Assembly: GCA_902778535.1 (NCBI GenBank)
Contig: CACYYG010000006.1
Span: forward strand, 1-64,000
Length of the DNA: 64,000 nucleotides
From: an uncultured Prevotellaceae bacterium
Lineage (GTDB): Bacteria; Bacteroidota; Bacteroidia; Bacteroidales; Bacteroidaceae
Direction of reading: 5' to 3'
The first letter of the stretch is position 1. Each line of letters opens with the position of its first letter. Positions 41,825 to 51,886 of the stretch are shown here, one piece after another. The position numbers were made by a program, and so were the translations under genes. The notes below the pieces were generated by a model that saw only the letters and a program-made list of their open reading frames with translations, was not told the DNA's origin and ran no database searches.

Positions 41825-43777
41825 ATGAGAAAGATTCTACTTTCACTGACAGCGCTCATGCTGTCTGCCAGTGCTTTTGCACAGGGCAACATCATCAAGG
41901 CTCAGGCTGGTATGCTACAGCGCAATCCTGAAGCTTCAGTAAGTAACCAGCACAAAGTCAACAAGGCCCCCCGGAAAATTAACTTGGCCGACAACCAGCT
42001 CATCCTTGGCGGATACACCAGCGATACGTATACCACCAATGGTGTAGGCCTGCCCAACAAGCCGGGCACGTACCCTGTAGCCCTCAGATTGCCCGTTAAT
42101 GACTTCCTGCCCTTCGACGGTGGCAAGGTGGTGATGATCCGCTTCGCACTTGCCCAGGCTACACCGGTCACGCGCGTGTTTATCACCCCGATTTCTGGCG
42201 GTAATATCGGCAACGACCTGGTGTCGCAGAACGTAAGGGCCAACGCAGCCGGATGGACCGAGGTAACGCTCAAGACGCCGCTGGATCTTGATTTCTCGGC
42301 CTATGACGAATTGCTCATCGGCTTCGACTACAATCAGGCCAGTGGTGCATATCCCCTTTCCATCGTTGAGGAAGGCAATACCTATTATGATGCCATGGTC
42401 TATGGTAACCTGGGTAATGGCACAGCGTGGTATAACATCGGCCATGACTTTGGCAACCTCAGTGTGCAGGCCATCGTCGAGGGTGAATTCGTTGGCAACT
42501 CGGCCAGGCCGGTGAACATGGGTAACGTCATTGTGCCTTTAGGTAGAGAAACCACCAAGTACCTTTCCGTCGTCAATACAGGCAAGGGAAAACTGCAGAG
42601 CCTTGACTACGTGCTCAGCATCGACGGAGTGGATCAGCCCGAGCAGCACGCCACCCTCTATGGAGCAGGCTTCGGTGAGACAGACTACGCCCCCGTCACC
42701 TTTACATCAGCCGCCACTGAAATCACTCAGCAGTATACCCTCACCGTGACGAAGGTCAATGGTGAGCCGAACAATGAAACGACGAACAGCATCAGTGGTC
42801 TTGTGGCCTCGACCTCGAAAGAGTTCGTACACCGCGTTGCGGTGGAGGAATTCACAGGTACTGGATGCGGATATTGTCCCCGTGGCATCGTGGGAATGGA
42901 GATGCTGCGCAACACTTACAACGACCTCTTCGTTGGCATCGCCCTCCATCAGTACAATAGTGGCGATCCCATGTTCATCCCCTATGCATCTTATGCCTAC
43001 ATTGACTTCGACGGTGCTCCTGAGTGCACCGTGCAGCGTCAGGGTTTCACCGATCCGTACTACGGAAACAGCGATCAGAATTTCGGTATCTCATCACTCT
43101 TTGAAAGCGTGGCAGCACAGCCTGTTTTTGCCAATGTCGAGCTGGAAGCACAGTGGAACAGCGACTCAACAAAGGTGGATGTAAAAGCTGACGTGGAGTC
43201 CGTTTTCGACGGAGTAGACTACAACCTTGAGTTCGTGCTCGTTGGAGACAGCCTCACCGGCACAACAACAGCATGGAGACAAGCCAACTATTATTACCAG
43301 TATACAGAAGCTCAGGTTGGCTCCCCCGACTTGGCTCCATGGTGCAAGAACGGTACTAATGGCAAGGCAAACGTGTCAGGACTGAAGTTCAACGACGTGG
43401 CACTGGCCAGCTCATACGTTTCAAACGAAAACGAGGTGGCACCCATCAAGAACATCTCTTCAGCTGAGGGCGCCACGCGCGAGTACACCCTCAGCCTGCC
43501 CACCAATGCAACGTTGAAGAATGCTATCAAGCCTCACCTCGTCTTTGCCATCGCACTGCTCATCGATCCTGCCGACGGCTCGATAGTCAATGCTGCTAAG
43601 GTGCCCGTAGCAGGCTATGGATCGTCTGAGACGACAGGCATAGCCACAGTGGCAAACAGCGACTGTGGTAGCGCTACCCGTTACACCCTCGACGGACGAC
43701 AGATCTCCACGCCGCAGAAGGGCCTGAACATCATCCGTCAGGCCGACGGCACAACACGCAAAGTCTTCGTGCGCTAA
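41825..43777 (+). CDS. Large Omp28-related secreted protein
   Basis: 650 residues. Signal peptide (ending SASAFAQ); an N-terminal beta domain (about 50-220); a middle beta domain (about 225-320); an Omp28/thioredoxin-like region with VEEFTGTGCGYCPRGIVGME (CxxC); and a C-terminal tail (YTLDGRQISTPQKGLNIIRQ). The tail and CxxC are shared with the preceding genes, which supports a single extracytoplasmic redox-linked unit. Last gene of the cluster, followed by a long palindromic terminator. Confidence 0.85.
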   Translation: MRKILLSLTALMLSASAFAQGNIIKAQAGMLQRNPEASVSNQHKVNKAPRKINLADNQLILGGYTSDTYTTNGVGLPNKPGTYPVALRLPVNDFLPFDGGKVVMIRFALAQATPVTRVFITPISGGNIGNDLVSQNVRANAAGWTEVTLKTPLDLDFSAYDELLIGFDYNQASGAYPLSIVEEGNTYYDAMVYGNLGNGTAWYNIGHDFGNLSVQAIVEGEFVGNSARPVNMGNVIVPLGRETTKYLSVVNTGKGKLQSLDYVLSIDGVDQPEQHATLYGAGFGETDYAPVTFTSAATEITQQYTLTVTKVNGEPNNETTNSISGLVASTSKEFVHRVAVEEFTGTGCGYCPRGIVGMEMLRNTYNDLFVGIALHQYNSGDPMFIPYASYAYIDFDGAPECTVQRQGFTDPYYGNSDQNFGISSLFESVAAQPVFANVELEAQWNSDSTKVDVKADVESVFDGVDYNLEFVLVGDSLTGTTTAWRQANYYYQYTEAQVGSPDLAPWCKNGTNGKANVSGLKFNDVALASSYVSNENEVAPIKNISSAEGATREYTLSLPTNATLKNAIKPHLVFAIALLIDPADGSIVNAAKVPVAGYGSSETTGIATVANSDCGSATRYTLDGRQISTPQKGLNIIRQADGTTRKVFVR

Positions 43778-43797
43778 ACGCCCGAGAATAGGCACAA

Positions 43798-43859
43798 AAA
43801 AAGGTACATGGTCTTGAAAAAATCCATCGATGGATTTTTTCAAGACCATGTACCTTTTT
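43798..43859. terminator. Perfect 62-bp palindrome, probable bidirectional terminator
   Basis: 31-nt arms match without a mismatch around the centre ATC|GAT, beginning AAAAAGGTACATGGTCTTGA and ending with five T. It lies 21 bp after the last gene of the Omp28 cluster. The remaining bases to gyrB hold only the gyrB promoter. Confidence 0.85.
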
Positions 43860-44038
43860 GAAAAAAACACCGATAGATTTTTTCACCTCCTACTTTTACG
43901 TGCTCAAAGGCATTTGTTTTTTGCCTTTTTCTTTCGTCTGTTTCCTTTTTTTTGTTCCCTTGACTTCAACGATGGTTTTTTCACTCGGAATAGCGAAAGA
44001 AAAACAAGTTTTTCCTTTGCTTTTCGCTCGTTTTTTAG

Positions 44039-44046
44039 TACCTTTG
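44039..44046 (+). promoter_or_regulatory. -7 box (TACCTTTG) of gyrB
   Basis: Exact TAnnTTTG 25 bp before the ATG at 44072. Confidence 0.75.
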
Positions 44047-44071
44047 CACAGAATTTAGGAAACACAGAAAA

Positions 44072-46045
44072 ATGACTGAAGAACAGATTCAGAACGAGAA
44101 TTATTCCGCGAGTAACATACAGGTGCTCGAGGGACTGGAAGCCGTGCGCAAGCGTCCGGCCATGTATATTGGAGACATCAGTGAGAAGGGTTTGCACCAC
44201 TTGGTCAACGAGACCGTCGACAACTCTATCGACGAGGCAATGGCGGGTTTCTGCACCCATATCGAGGTAACGATTAACGAAGACAACAGCATCACCGTGC
44301 AGGACAACGGCCGCGGTATTCCCGTGGATGAGCACGAGAAGATGCACAAGAGCGCCCTCGAGGTGGTGATGACCGTGCTGCACGCCGGCGGCAAGTTCGA
44401 CAAGGGCAGCTATAAGGTCAGTGGCGGTCTGCATGGCGTCGGTGTCTCTTGCGTCAACGCACTGTCAACACACATGCTGTCGCAGGTGTTCCGCAACGGC
44501 CATATCTATCAGCAGGAATATGAGAAGGGCAAGCCGCTCTACGACGTGAAGATTGTAGGCGACACCGACCAGACGGGTACACGCCAGCAGTTCTGGCCCG
44601 ACTCCACCATCTTCACTACTACTGAATATAAGTATGACACCATCGCCAAGCGTATGCGCGAGCTGGCCTACCTGAACGCAGGCATCACCATCACTCTGAC
44701 CGACCTGCGACCCAATGAGGAAGGTAATCTGCGCCAGCCAGAGGTGTTCCATGCCAAGGAGGGTCTGAAGGAGTTCGTGCGCTACGTCGACCGTCACCGT
44801 ACACACTTGTTCGACGACGTCATCTATCTGAAGACCGAGAAGCAGGGCGTGCCCATTGAGGTGGCCGTGATGTACAATACCGACTATAGCGAAAATATTC
44901 ACTCCTATGTGAACAATATCAACACCATCGAGGGCGGTACACACCTCGCTGGTTTCCGCGCTGCCCTCACACGTACGCTGAAGAAATATGCCGATAACGA
45001 CCCGAACATCTCCAAGCAGATTGAGAAGGCGAAGATTGAGATTGCACCCGAAGACTTCCGCGAGGGCTTGACGGCCGTCATCAGCATCAAGGTGGCCGAG
45101 CCGCAGTTTGAAGGCCAGACGAAGACGAAGCTGGGCAACAGCGAGGTGGCCGGTGCCGTGAGCCAGGCTGTAGGCGAGGCGCTGTCGAACTATCTCGAAG
45201 AGCATCCCAAGGAGGCCAAGCTCATCTGTGAAAAGGTTGTCCTTGCTGCTACGGCACGCATCGCCGCCCGTAAGGCACGTGAGAGCGTTCAGCGCAAGAA
45301 CCCGATGAGCGGTGGCGGACTGCCCGGCAAACTGGCAGACTGCTCGAATAAGGACCCGAAGAACTGTGAGATTTTCCTCGTCGAGGGTGACTCTGCAGGC
45401 GGCAGCGCCAAGCAGGGTCGCGACCGTCACTTCCAGGCCATCCTGCCTTTGCGCGGAAAGATTCTGAACGTGGAGAAGGTGCAGTGGCACCGCGTCTTCG
45501 AAGCTGAGTCGGTGATGAACATCATCCAGAGCATCGGCGTGCGTTTTGGCGTAGACGGCGAGGGCGACCGCGAGGCCAACGTCGACAAGCTGCGCTACGA
45601 CAAGATCATCATTATGACCGATGCCGACGTCGATGGCTCGCACATCGACACGCTGATTATGACGCTGTTCTACCGCTTCATGCCTAAGGTCATACAGGAA
45701 GGTCACCTCTACATCGCCACACCGCCGTTGTACAAGTGTACCTATAAGAAGGTCAGTGAGTATTGCTACACCGAGCAGCAGCGCCAGATGTTCATCGACA
45801 AGTACGTGGCAGGCGACGAGAACAGCACTGCCCTGCATACGCAGCGCTACAAAGGTCTCGGTGAGATGAACCCCGAGCAGTTGTGGGAGACGACCATGAA
45901 TCCCGAGAACCGCCTTTTGAAGCAGGTGACCATCGAGAACGCCGCTCAGGCCGACGAGATTTTCTCCATGCTCATGGGCGACGACGTGGAGCCGCGCCGT
46001 GAGTTCATCGAGAAGAACGCTACCTACGCCAATATCGACGCGTAA
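44072..46045 (+). CDS. gyrB: DNA gyrase subunit B
   Basis: 657 residues. GHKL ATPase (VRKRPAMYIGDISEKGLHHLV, NDNG-type VQDNGRGIPVD, GGLHGVGVSCVNALS), transducer with the QTKTKLGNSEV motif, and TOPRIM with EGDSAGGSAKQGRDR and MTDADVDGSHI, ending in the gyrase B C-terminal QRYKGLGEMNPEQLWETTM. ATP-driven negative supercoiling together with GyrA. The QTK motif and length fit GyrB rather than ParE. It is not next to dnaA/dnaN/recF here. Confidence 0.97.
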   Translation: MTEEQIQNENYSASNIQVLEGLEAVRKRPAMYIGDISEKGLHHLVNETVDNSIDEAMAGFCTHIEVTINEDNSITVQDNGRGIPVDEHEKMHKSALEVVMTVLHAGGKFDKGSYKVSGGLHGVGVSCVNALSTHMLSQVFRNGHIYQQEYEKGKPLYDVKIVGDTDQTGTRQQFWPDSTIFTTTEYKYDTIAKRMRELAYLNAGITITLTDLRPNEEGNLRQPEVFHAKEGLKEFVRYVDRHRTHLFDDVIYLKTEKQGVPIEVAVMYNTDYSENIHSYVNNINTIEGGTHLAGFRAALTRTLKKYADNDPNISKQIEKAKIEIAPEDFREGLTAVISIKVAEPQFEGQTKTKLGNSEVAGAVSQAVGEALSNYLEEHPKEAKLICEKVVLAATARIAARKARESVQRKNPMSGGGLPGKLADCSNKDPKNCEIFLVEGDSAGGSAKQGRDRHFQAILPLRGKILNVEKVQWHRVFEAESVMNIIQSIGVRFGVDGEGDREANVDKLRYDKIIIMTDADVDGSHIDTLIMTLFYRFMPKVIQEGHLYIATPPLYKCTYKKVSEYCYTEQQRQMFIDKYVAGDENSTALHTQRYKGLGEMNPEQLWETTMNPENRLLKQVTIENAAQADEIFSMLMGDDVEPRREFIEKNATYANIDA

Positions 46046-46065
46046 GTCACAGGTAAGGACAAAGA

Positions 46066-46106
46066 AAACGCCCTTCGTGCAGATTTCAGAAGCACGAAGG
46101 GCGTTT
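46066..46106. terminator. Bidirectional terminator between gyrB and pnp
   Basis: Perfect 15-bp stem AAACGCCCTTCGTGC / GCACGAAGGGCGTTT with an 11-nt loop between the convergent genes. Confidence 0.85.
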
Positions 46107-46132
46107 GTTCTGTGTAAAAGGATCTCGTTGCC

Positions 46133-48508
46133 TTAGAAGTCCATGTGGTCAAGGGCGTCGCTGAAATCGCGCGGCTCGCGGTTCTGCTGCGGGTCATGGT
46201 ACTCTGCGTCGTCATGATGGCGCTCAGGGCGCTCAAAACGCTCAGGACGCGGACCACGGCGGTCGCCACGGTCGGGACGGTCGGTGCGGGGCTGACGGCG
46301 CTCAGGACGCTCACCACGCTCAGGGCGTTCGCCACGCTCGGGACGCTCACGGCGTGCAGGACGCTCTACATAGCCTTCCGGCTTCGGGATGAGCACGCGG
46401 TGTGACAGCTTGTACTTGCCTGTCTTCGGGTCAATCTCGAGCAGCTTCACGGTGATCTTGTCGCCTTCCTTGATGCCAGCCTCCTCGACGGTCTCAAGGC
46501 GCTTCCAGTCAATCTCGCTGATGTGCAGCAGACCGTCCTTACCCGGCATAATCTCAACGAAGCAGCCGTAAGGCATGATGCTGCGCACGGTGCCCTCGTA
46601 GACCTCGCCGACTTCTGGAACGGCCACGATAGCGCGAATCTTGCGGATAGCGGCATCGATGCACTCCTTGTTCGGACCGGAAACCTGCACCTTGCCCACG
46701 CCGTCTTCCTCGTCGATGGTGATGACGGTCTTCGTGTCTTCCTGCATCTGCTGGATAATCTTTCCACCAGGGCCGATGACAGCACCGATGAACTCCTTCG
46801 GAATCTCGAAGGCCTCGATGCGGGGCACGTGGGGCTTCAGCTCGGGACGCGGCTCGGCGATGGTGTCGGTCAGGCATTTCAGGATGTGCTCGCGGCCAGC
46901 CTTGGCCTGCATGAGAGCCTTCTCCAGAATGTCAAACGACAGACCGTCGCACTTGATGTCCATCTGCGTAGCGGTCAGACCGTCGCGTGTTCCAGTGGTC
47001 TTGAAGTCCATGTCGCCCAGGTGATCCTCGTCGCCCAGGATGTCGCTCAGCACGGCATACTTCTCTTCGCCGGGGTTCTTGATCAGTCCCATGGCAATGC
47101 CGCTGACGGGCTTCTTCATGGGAACGCCGGCGTCCATCAGAGCCAGTGTGCCGGCGCAGACGGTAGCCATTGATGAAGAGCCGTTGGACTCCAGAATCTG
47201 TGACACGAGGCGCACGGTGTAGGGGAAGTCAGCGGGAATCTGTCCCTTCAGACCGCGCCAAGCCAGATGGCCGTGACCGATCTCACGACGGCCTACGCTG
47301 CGCTGTGCCTTGGCCTCACCCGTGCAGAACGGGGGGAAGTTATAGTGCAGCAGGAAGCGCATATAGCTCTTGTCGAGCACGTCGTCCACCAGCTTCTCGT
47401 CGAGCTTCGTGCCCAGCGTGCAGGTCGACAGCGACTGCGTCTCGCCACGTGTGAAGATAGCGCTTCCGTGAGGCATGGGCAGCGGGCTTACCTCGCACCA
47501 GATGGGACGGATGTCGGTGGTCTTGCGACCGTCGAGACGGATGCCCTCGTCGAGGATGCAGCGGCGCATGGCGTCGCGCTCTACGTCGTGGTAGTAGCGG
47601 TCCATCATGGCCTCGTATTCTTCCTTTGAGATCTCAGAATCCTCAGGAACCTCGGCCAGGAACTTCTCCTTGAAGTCAGCCAGCAGCTTGTCGAAGGCAT
47701 CGGCACGCTCCTGCTTGGGCAGAGCCTGCTTCGTGATGTCGTAGGCGGGCTGGTACAGCTCCTTGTTCATACGCTCACGCAGAGCCTCGTCGTTCACCTC
47801 GTGGTTGTACTCACGCTTCACGTCCTTGCCCAGTTCCTTGCTCAGCTCAGCCTGCAGCTCGCACATCGGCTTGATGGCGTCCATAGCGGCCTTCAGAGCG
47901 CCCAGCAGGTCCTGCTCGCTCACTTCATTCATCTCGCCTTCCACCATCATGATGTTGTCGGCAGATGCGCCCACCATAATGTCCATATCGGCGTGCTTCA
48001 TCTGCTCGAAAGTCGGGTCGATGACATACTTGCCGTTGACACGTGCGACGCGCACTTCAGAGATGGGGCACTCGAAGGGAATATCTGAACATGCCAAGGC
48101 GGCAGAAGCAGCGAAACCGGCCAGTGCATCGGGCTGGTCTACGCCGTCAGCCGAGAGGAGCATGACGTTGACATATACTTCAGCATGATAGTTACTGGGG
48201 AAGAGGGGACGGAGTACGCGGTCCACGAGACGCGACGTGAGGATTTCGAAGTCAGAGGATTTTCCCTCACGCTTTGTAAAGCCGCCAGGAAAGCGGCCTG
48301 CGGCTGAATACTGCTCACGATAATCCACCTGCAGCGGCATGAAATCTGTTCCGGGAACAGCATCCTTGGCGGCACATACGGTGGCCAGAAGCACGGTGTT
48401 GTTCATGCGGAGAACAACAGAGCCGTCGGCCTGCTTGGCAACCTTCCCGGTTTCAATGGTGATGGTCCTTCCATCAGCCAGTTGAAGGGTCTTTGTAATT
48501 ACGTTCAT
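46133..48508 (-). CDS. pnp: Polynucleotide phosphorylase
   Basis: 791 residues. Two RNase PH domains ([36 protein letters not shown]), a KH domain ([18 protein letters not shown]) and an S1 domain ([20 protein letters not shown]). It degrades RNA 3' to 5' with phosphate. The C-terminal ~80 residues are an Arg-rich low-complexity tail of RPERGE-type repeats, probably RNA-binding. An inverted GCGCAA pair in the leader (48544-48556) could be regulatory. Confidence 0.97.
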   Translation of the reverse strand: MNVITKTLQLADGRTITIETGKVAKQADGSVVLRMNNTVLLATVCAAKDAVPGTDFMPLQVDYREQYSAAGRFPGGFTKREGKSSDFEILTSRLVDRVLRPLFPSNYHAEVYVNVMLLSADGVDQPDALAGFAASAALACSDIPFECPISEVRVARVNGKYVIDPTFEQMKHADMDIMVGASADNIMMVEGEMNEVSEQDLLGALKAAMDAIKPMCELQAELSKELGKDVKREYNHEVNDEALRERMNKELYQPAYDITKQALPKQERADAFDKLLADFKEKFLAEVPEDSEISKEEYEAMMDRYYHDVERDAMRRCILDEGIRLDGRKTTDIRPIWCEVSPLPMPHGSAIFTRGETQSLSTCTLGTKLDEKLVDDVLDKSYMRFLLHYNFPPFCTGEAKAQRSVGRREIGHGHLAWRGLKGQIPADFPYTVRLVSQILESNGSSSMATVCAGTLALMDAGVPMKKPVSGIAMGLIKNPGEEKYAVLSDILGDEDHLGDMDFKTTGTRDGLTATQMDIKCDGLSFDILEKALMQAKAGREHILKCLTDTIAEPRPELKPHVPRIEAFEIPKEFIGAVIGPGGKIIQQMQEDTKTVITIDEEDGVGKVQVSGPNKECIDAAIRKIRAIVAVPEVGEVYEGTVRSIMPYGCFVEIMPGKDGLLHISEIDWKRLETVEEAGIKEGDKITVKLLEIDPKTGKYKLSHRVLIPKPEGYVERPARRERPERGERPERGERPERRQPRTDRPDRGDRRGPRPERFERPERHHDDAEYHDPQQNREPRDFSDALDHMDF

Positions 48509-48567
48509 CTTGTGTTAAAAAAACATCTAAAAATAAATAAAAAGCGCAATTTGCGCAAAACATCGCG

Positions 48568-48575
48568 CAAAGTTA
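48568..48575 (-). promoter_or_regulatory. -7 box (TAACTTTG) of pnp
   Basis: Exact TAnnTTTG on the minus strand, 59 bp before the pnp ATG. Confidence 0.65.
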
Positions 48576-48663
48576 CATATAATTTATTTAAAAAGCGCAT
48601 AAAGGCGAATCTTTCTGTTTATTTTTAGGAAAGATTTACAAACTCCGCAGTAATGCAGCTGTT

Positions 48664-49269
48664 TCAGGGTTGCGGTGCAAGCTGTGCCGCCACGTCACAC
48701 AGTTCCTGATACCATTCTTCGCCGAAACGGCGGATGAGCGGCTCTTTCAGGAACTTATAGACTGGCAAGTGCAGGAGCCGTCCTTTGTCGCGGCCACACT
48801 GGCAGATGTCCCAGCGGTGATAGTTCAGGCCCACGCTGCCGTCGCTGAAGGTTTTCTCGCGGATGGGATAGAGTGCGCAGCTGATGGGTTTGCAGAATTT
48901 GCAGCGCCCCTGTCGGAAGAGTGACTCAAAGGCACAGCCCACAAACCCACTGCCTTCCGATGAATTGATAAGGGTCGTAAACACGCAGTCTTTGCCATTG
49001 ACAATGCTGGTGACGAGGTCGCCGTCGCGGTCGGTGTAAGCCACGCCCTGACGGTCGATGACACTCTGTGCCGAGGCGCTGAGCATGGGCCACACGGTGT
49101 CGAGGCTGTCTTCTATTTCAGCGATTTCATCGAGCGTCACAGGTGCGCCGGCATCGCCCTCCACACAGCAGGCGCCATGACAAACGTCAAGGTCACAGCA
49201 GAACTCTTCCGTCAGGATGTCGGACGAGAGCAGCACGTTGCCTATTTGCAGGATGGGAGGTATATTCAT
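48664..49269 (-). CDS. DUF3109 family protein
   Basis: 201 residues, cysteine-rich: CCDLDVCHGACC near the N-terminus, CAFESLFRQGRCKFCKPISCALYPIR in the middle, and WDICQCGRDKGR. The spacing suggests a metal or Fe-S site. DUF3109 is conserved in Bacteroidota without a defined function. The start lies 1 bp after the ung stop, so the two are probably one transcript. Confidence 0.9.
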   Translation of the reverse strand: MNIPPILQIGNVLLSSDILTEEFCCDLDVCHGACCVEGDAGAPVTLDEIAEIEDSLDTVWPMLSASAQSVIDRQGVAYTDRDGDLVTSIVNGKDCVFTTLINSSEGSGFVGCAFESLFRQGRCKFCKPISCALYPIREKTFSDGSVGLNYHRWDICQCGRDKGRLLHLPVYKFLKEPLIRRFGEEWYQELCDVAAQLAPQP

Positions 49270-49270
49270 T

Positions 49271-49936
49271 TTACCACTGGATGGGCTGCTGGCCCTGTTG
49301 TTTCAGGTATTCATTGCAGCGTGAAAACTGATGCTGGCCGAACCATCCGCCGCGGTTGGCCGACAATGGCGAGGGATGAACGCTTTCCAGTACGAGGTTA
49401 CGCTGACGGTCAATCATATACGCCTTGCCTCGGGCATAGCCGCCCCATAGCATATAGACCAGATGCTCGCGTTCGCGGGCAAGTGCGGCAATGGCAGCAT
49501 CGGTAAACTCGCGCCAGCCTAACAGTGCGTGGCTGTTGGCCTGATGGGCACGCACGGTGAGCGTAGCGTTGAGCAGCAGCACGCCCTGACGTGCCCAGCG
49601 CTCAAGGTTACCACTCTTTGGCACAGGCACGCCCAAATCCAGCTCTATCTCCTTGAAAATGTTCTGCAACGAGGGCGGAAAATCCACGCCGTCCTGCACC
49701 GAGAAGCTGAGCCCGTGGGCCTGTCCTGGCTCGTGGTACGGATCCTGGCCGATGATGACCACCTTCACCTCGTCGAAAGGGCAGAGGTTGAAGGCGTTAA
49801 AGATAAGGCGTCCGGGCGGATAGCATGTCGTTGTGGTATATTCCTGCCTCACACGCTCCGTCAGCTGCTGGAAATAAGGCTTGTCGAACTCACCCTGCAG
49901 CCGCTGCTTCCATGATTCTTCTATCTGTACGTTCAT
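49271..49936 (-). CDS. ung: Uracil-DNA glycosylase
   Basis: 221 residues, the usual family 1 length. It has the water-activating motif GQDPYHEPGQAHGLSFSV, the uracil pocket LLNATLTVRAHQANSH and the Leu-loop VHPSPLSANRGGW. It removes uracil from DNA. The ATG at 49936 is 8 bp after a -7 box (49945-49952), again an almost leaderless arrangement. Confidence 0.97.
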   Translation of the reverse strand: MNVQIEESWKQRLQGEFDKPYFQQLTERVRQEYTTTTCYPPGRLIFNAFNLCPFDEVKVVIIGQDPYHEPGQAHGLSFSVQDGVDFPPSLQNIFKEIELDLGVPVPKSGNLERWARQGVLLLNATLTVRAHQANSHALLGWREFTDAAIAALAREREHLVYMLWGGYARGKAYMIDRQRNLVLESVHPSPLSANRGGWFGQHQFSRCNEYLKQQGQQPIQW

Positions 49937-49944
49937 TCTGACGA

Positions 49945-49952
49945 CAAAGGTA
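49945..49952 (-). promoter_or_regulatory. -7 box (TACCTTTG) of ung
   Basis: Exact TAnnTTTG on the minus strand. It marks the left border between core genes and the AT-rich island. Confidence 0.65.
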
Positions 49953-50048
49953 CGAATAAGCGAGGGAAATACAAAAAGAAAACAACTTTTTCTTTTTATT
50001 TCCGAGCGAAAGTACCTTTACATTTGCGATTCATCCTTATTCTCTATT

Positions 50049-51137
50049 TCATTTTTTGTCTTTATCATATTTTTCGGGGAAAAGGTAATATTTCTCTACA
50101 ATAGCCTGATTACCATAATCAAATACTCCTTCTCTCAATATATTCTCCTTGCAAGACATTACTAAGCATTCGTTGATTGCCATAATGTCATGAGGATGTT
50201 CCTCAATATAAGAAAGAATGGTACAAACACAGATATTGCGATAATCGTTGTAAAGACGATTAGGAATCTCGGAGTCTCTAGATGCCCCTTTCGAATCTTG
50301 GTATAGCACGCGCCATTTCTGCCACAGTTCGTTAAGATATAACGAGTATTTCTTTTCCTTCATAACAGATTCCATTATCGGAATTGCCGGATTAAGGAAA
50401 TCTTCACCCCACGAGTCATAGTCTGCCTCGTAAGCATGTGCTAATTCTATAGCATAAATACAACGAGCATCGAAATCACTAGCAGATTGTAGTTTTTTCC
50501 TTAAATCCTCTACCAAACTGCCATCACCTCGTTTCTCTCTTAGCTGTTTCCAATCTGGGACACTCGGACAATTGTTGTATTTTTGCCAATATTGTTCTTC
50601 ATCGAAATCAGCAAACGTGCTGACATTGTATTTTTCCGACAAGTAATCATACAAGTCAAAATATGCTTTCCATGGGTTATGTATATTCTGGTCTACTGAG
50701 TCTGTATCAATAGAAAGCAAATACAACATTTCCTCTTTATAGGCCTTCAGTTTAAATTGTACTTCAGTGTCCTTTACTCTTGTGACATTGATGCTCTTAA
50801 TAGCCCTAACTACGTCATCGAGGTCAAAGCCACGCATTTGCAAATCGAAGTCAGTCATGATATTATTCATAACAACTGAAGCATTGTATGCATCAGCCAG
50901 TCTTCTCGTCAATTCTGAATGTAACGATGACGGATTGACTCGTAGCCATAAATCCTTGTCAGAAATCGTTTCTATTTCCATATAATGTCCAGAGTCATCA
51001 TCTGGCAGATTGCTAAGGGGCGTACAATCCGTTACAGACATCTTTTCTTGCTCTTTCGACTTTTCCTGATTATTTGAATAATGACAACCAGTCATCGCCA
51101 AATGAATCAATGCAAAAAATAAGATTACTTTCTTCAT
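50049..51137 (-). CDS. Hypothetical lipoprotein
   Basis: 362 residues. A lipoprotein signal peptide with lipobox MTGC (Cys about 18) is followed by a largely helical, charged protein (EVQFKLKAYKEEMLYLLSI, LQSASDFDARCIYAIELAHAYEADY). No family is recognised. It is AT-rich like the rest of the island, and is the last minus-strand gene before ung. No own TAnnTTTG box was found. Confidence 0.7.
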   Translation of the reverse strand: MKKVILFFALIHLAMTGCHYSNNQEKSKEQEKMSVTDCTPLSNLPDDDSGHYMEIETISDKDLWLRVNPSSLHSELTRRLADAYNASVVMNNIMTDFDLQMRGFDLDDVVRAIKSINVTRVKDTEVQFKLKAYKEEMLYLLSIDTDSVDQNIHNPWKAYFDLYDYLSEKYNVSTFADFDEEQYWQKYNNCPSVPDWKQLREKRGDGSLVEDLRKKLQSASDFDARCIYAIELAHAYEADYDSWGEDFLNPAIPIMESVMKEKKYSLYLNELWQKWRVLYQDSKGASRDSEIPNRLYNDYRNICVCTILSYIEEHPHDIMAINECLVMSCKENILREGVFDYGNQAIVEKYYLFPEKYDKDKK

Positions 51138-51189
51138 ACCATATTATTATGTTTCTGAGGAGACAATCCTCTCTATTATGTTCTTCCTT

Positions 51190-51368
51190 TTTTCGACTTC
51201 AACAAAATCACTTTGTCCATATGCCTCCGTTTCAAGTCAACAATATCCATCAGATTGTCAAAACATCCTGTGGAGAATATTCTTTTCATCCATCGTTATA
51301 AGGATCAAGATAATCATCCAGAAGATTTCACCATGAATATCAGGAACTACTAAAATTCTTCTTGCCAT
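51190..51368 (-). pseudogene. Decayed metallophosphoesterase gene
   Basis: An ATG at 51368, overlapping the 3' end of the HAD gene, opens MARRILVVPDIHG, the typical start of a calcineurin-like phosphoesterase. The GDYLDPY-like block appears next in another frame (DDYLDPYNDG, then a stop), and DIVDLKRRHMDKVILL in yet another, joined by apparent deletion and frameshifts. The catalytic GNHD block and the rest are absent. I read this as a remnant. Confidence 0.7.
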
Positions 51369-51874
51369 ACAAATCTGTTATTTAGTATACGAATGATCTT
51401 CTTAACATCCGATTCTGTAATACCTACTTCTGGGTTTGTTTGTACAAAATGGGATTGCTGTTTTGGCAGGAAGTTATCCATATCATCGATGATGACGTAG
51501 TGACTTACGTTTTTGCCATGTATATCCAACCACTCCCTTATCTCAACACCTCTGATAGAGAACAGTTCCATGTGATCGAGGTCGGCATTAAGCAGCATCT
51601 CGTCACTTACGCTATTTGGAGTGATACCTATTAGCCTTCCAGGTAACCTTCTATCTTGCCACATTTCCTCCAGCTCGGAGAGCCCCAAACTTTTCCATGA
51701 TGAAGAAATAACGATATCAGCACCAGTTTCATCAACTATTTTTTTGAGATTAGCAACAGATCTTGGATCAAAAGCATAGCCAAACTTATCCTTGGGGGTA
51801 TTCCTATCCATCTGAGTATACCACCATTTTGTGTTCAAGACGCCGTCAATGTCTAAAAAAACAACCTTTCCCAT
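51350..51874 (-). CDS. HAD-domain protein
   Basis: 174 residues from the ATG at 51874 (upstream frame start is TTG). The HAD motif I GKVVFLDIDGVLNTKWW, motif II DIVISSSWK and motif III/IV area YVIIDDMDNF are clear. This matches small HAD proteins sometimes found in RNA-repair-like contexts; the phosphatase substrate is unknown. It follows the WG-repeat gene by 12 bp and overlapped a metallophosphoesterase that is now decayed. Confidence 0.85.
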   Translation of the reverse strand: MGKVVFLDIDGVLNTKWWYTQMDRNTPKDKFGYAFDPRSVANLKKIVDETGADIVISSSWKSLGLSELEEMWQDRRLPGRLIGITPNSVSDEMLLNADLDHMELFSIRGVEIREWLDIHGKNVSHYVIIDDMDNFLPKQQSHFVQTNPEVGITESDVKKIIRILNNRFVWQEEF

Positions 51875-51886
51875 TTCATCTTGCAA

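Noticed and set aside
44465-45838. 457-residue antisense frame within gyrB
   Set aside because: Complement of strongly conserved gyrB codons; no promoter, start context or recognisable domain.
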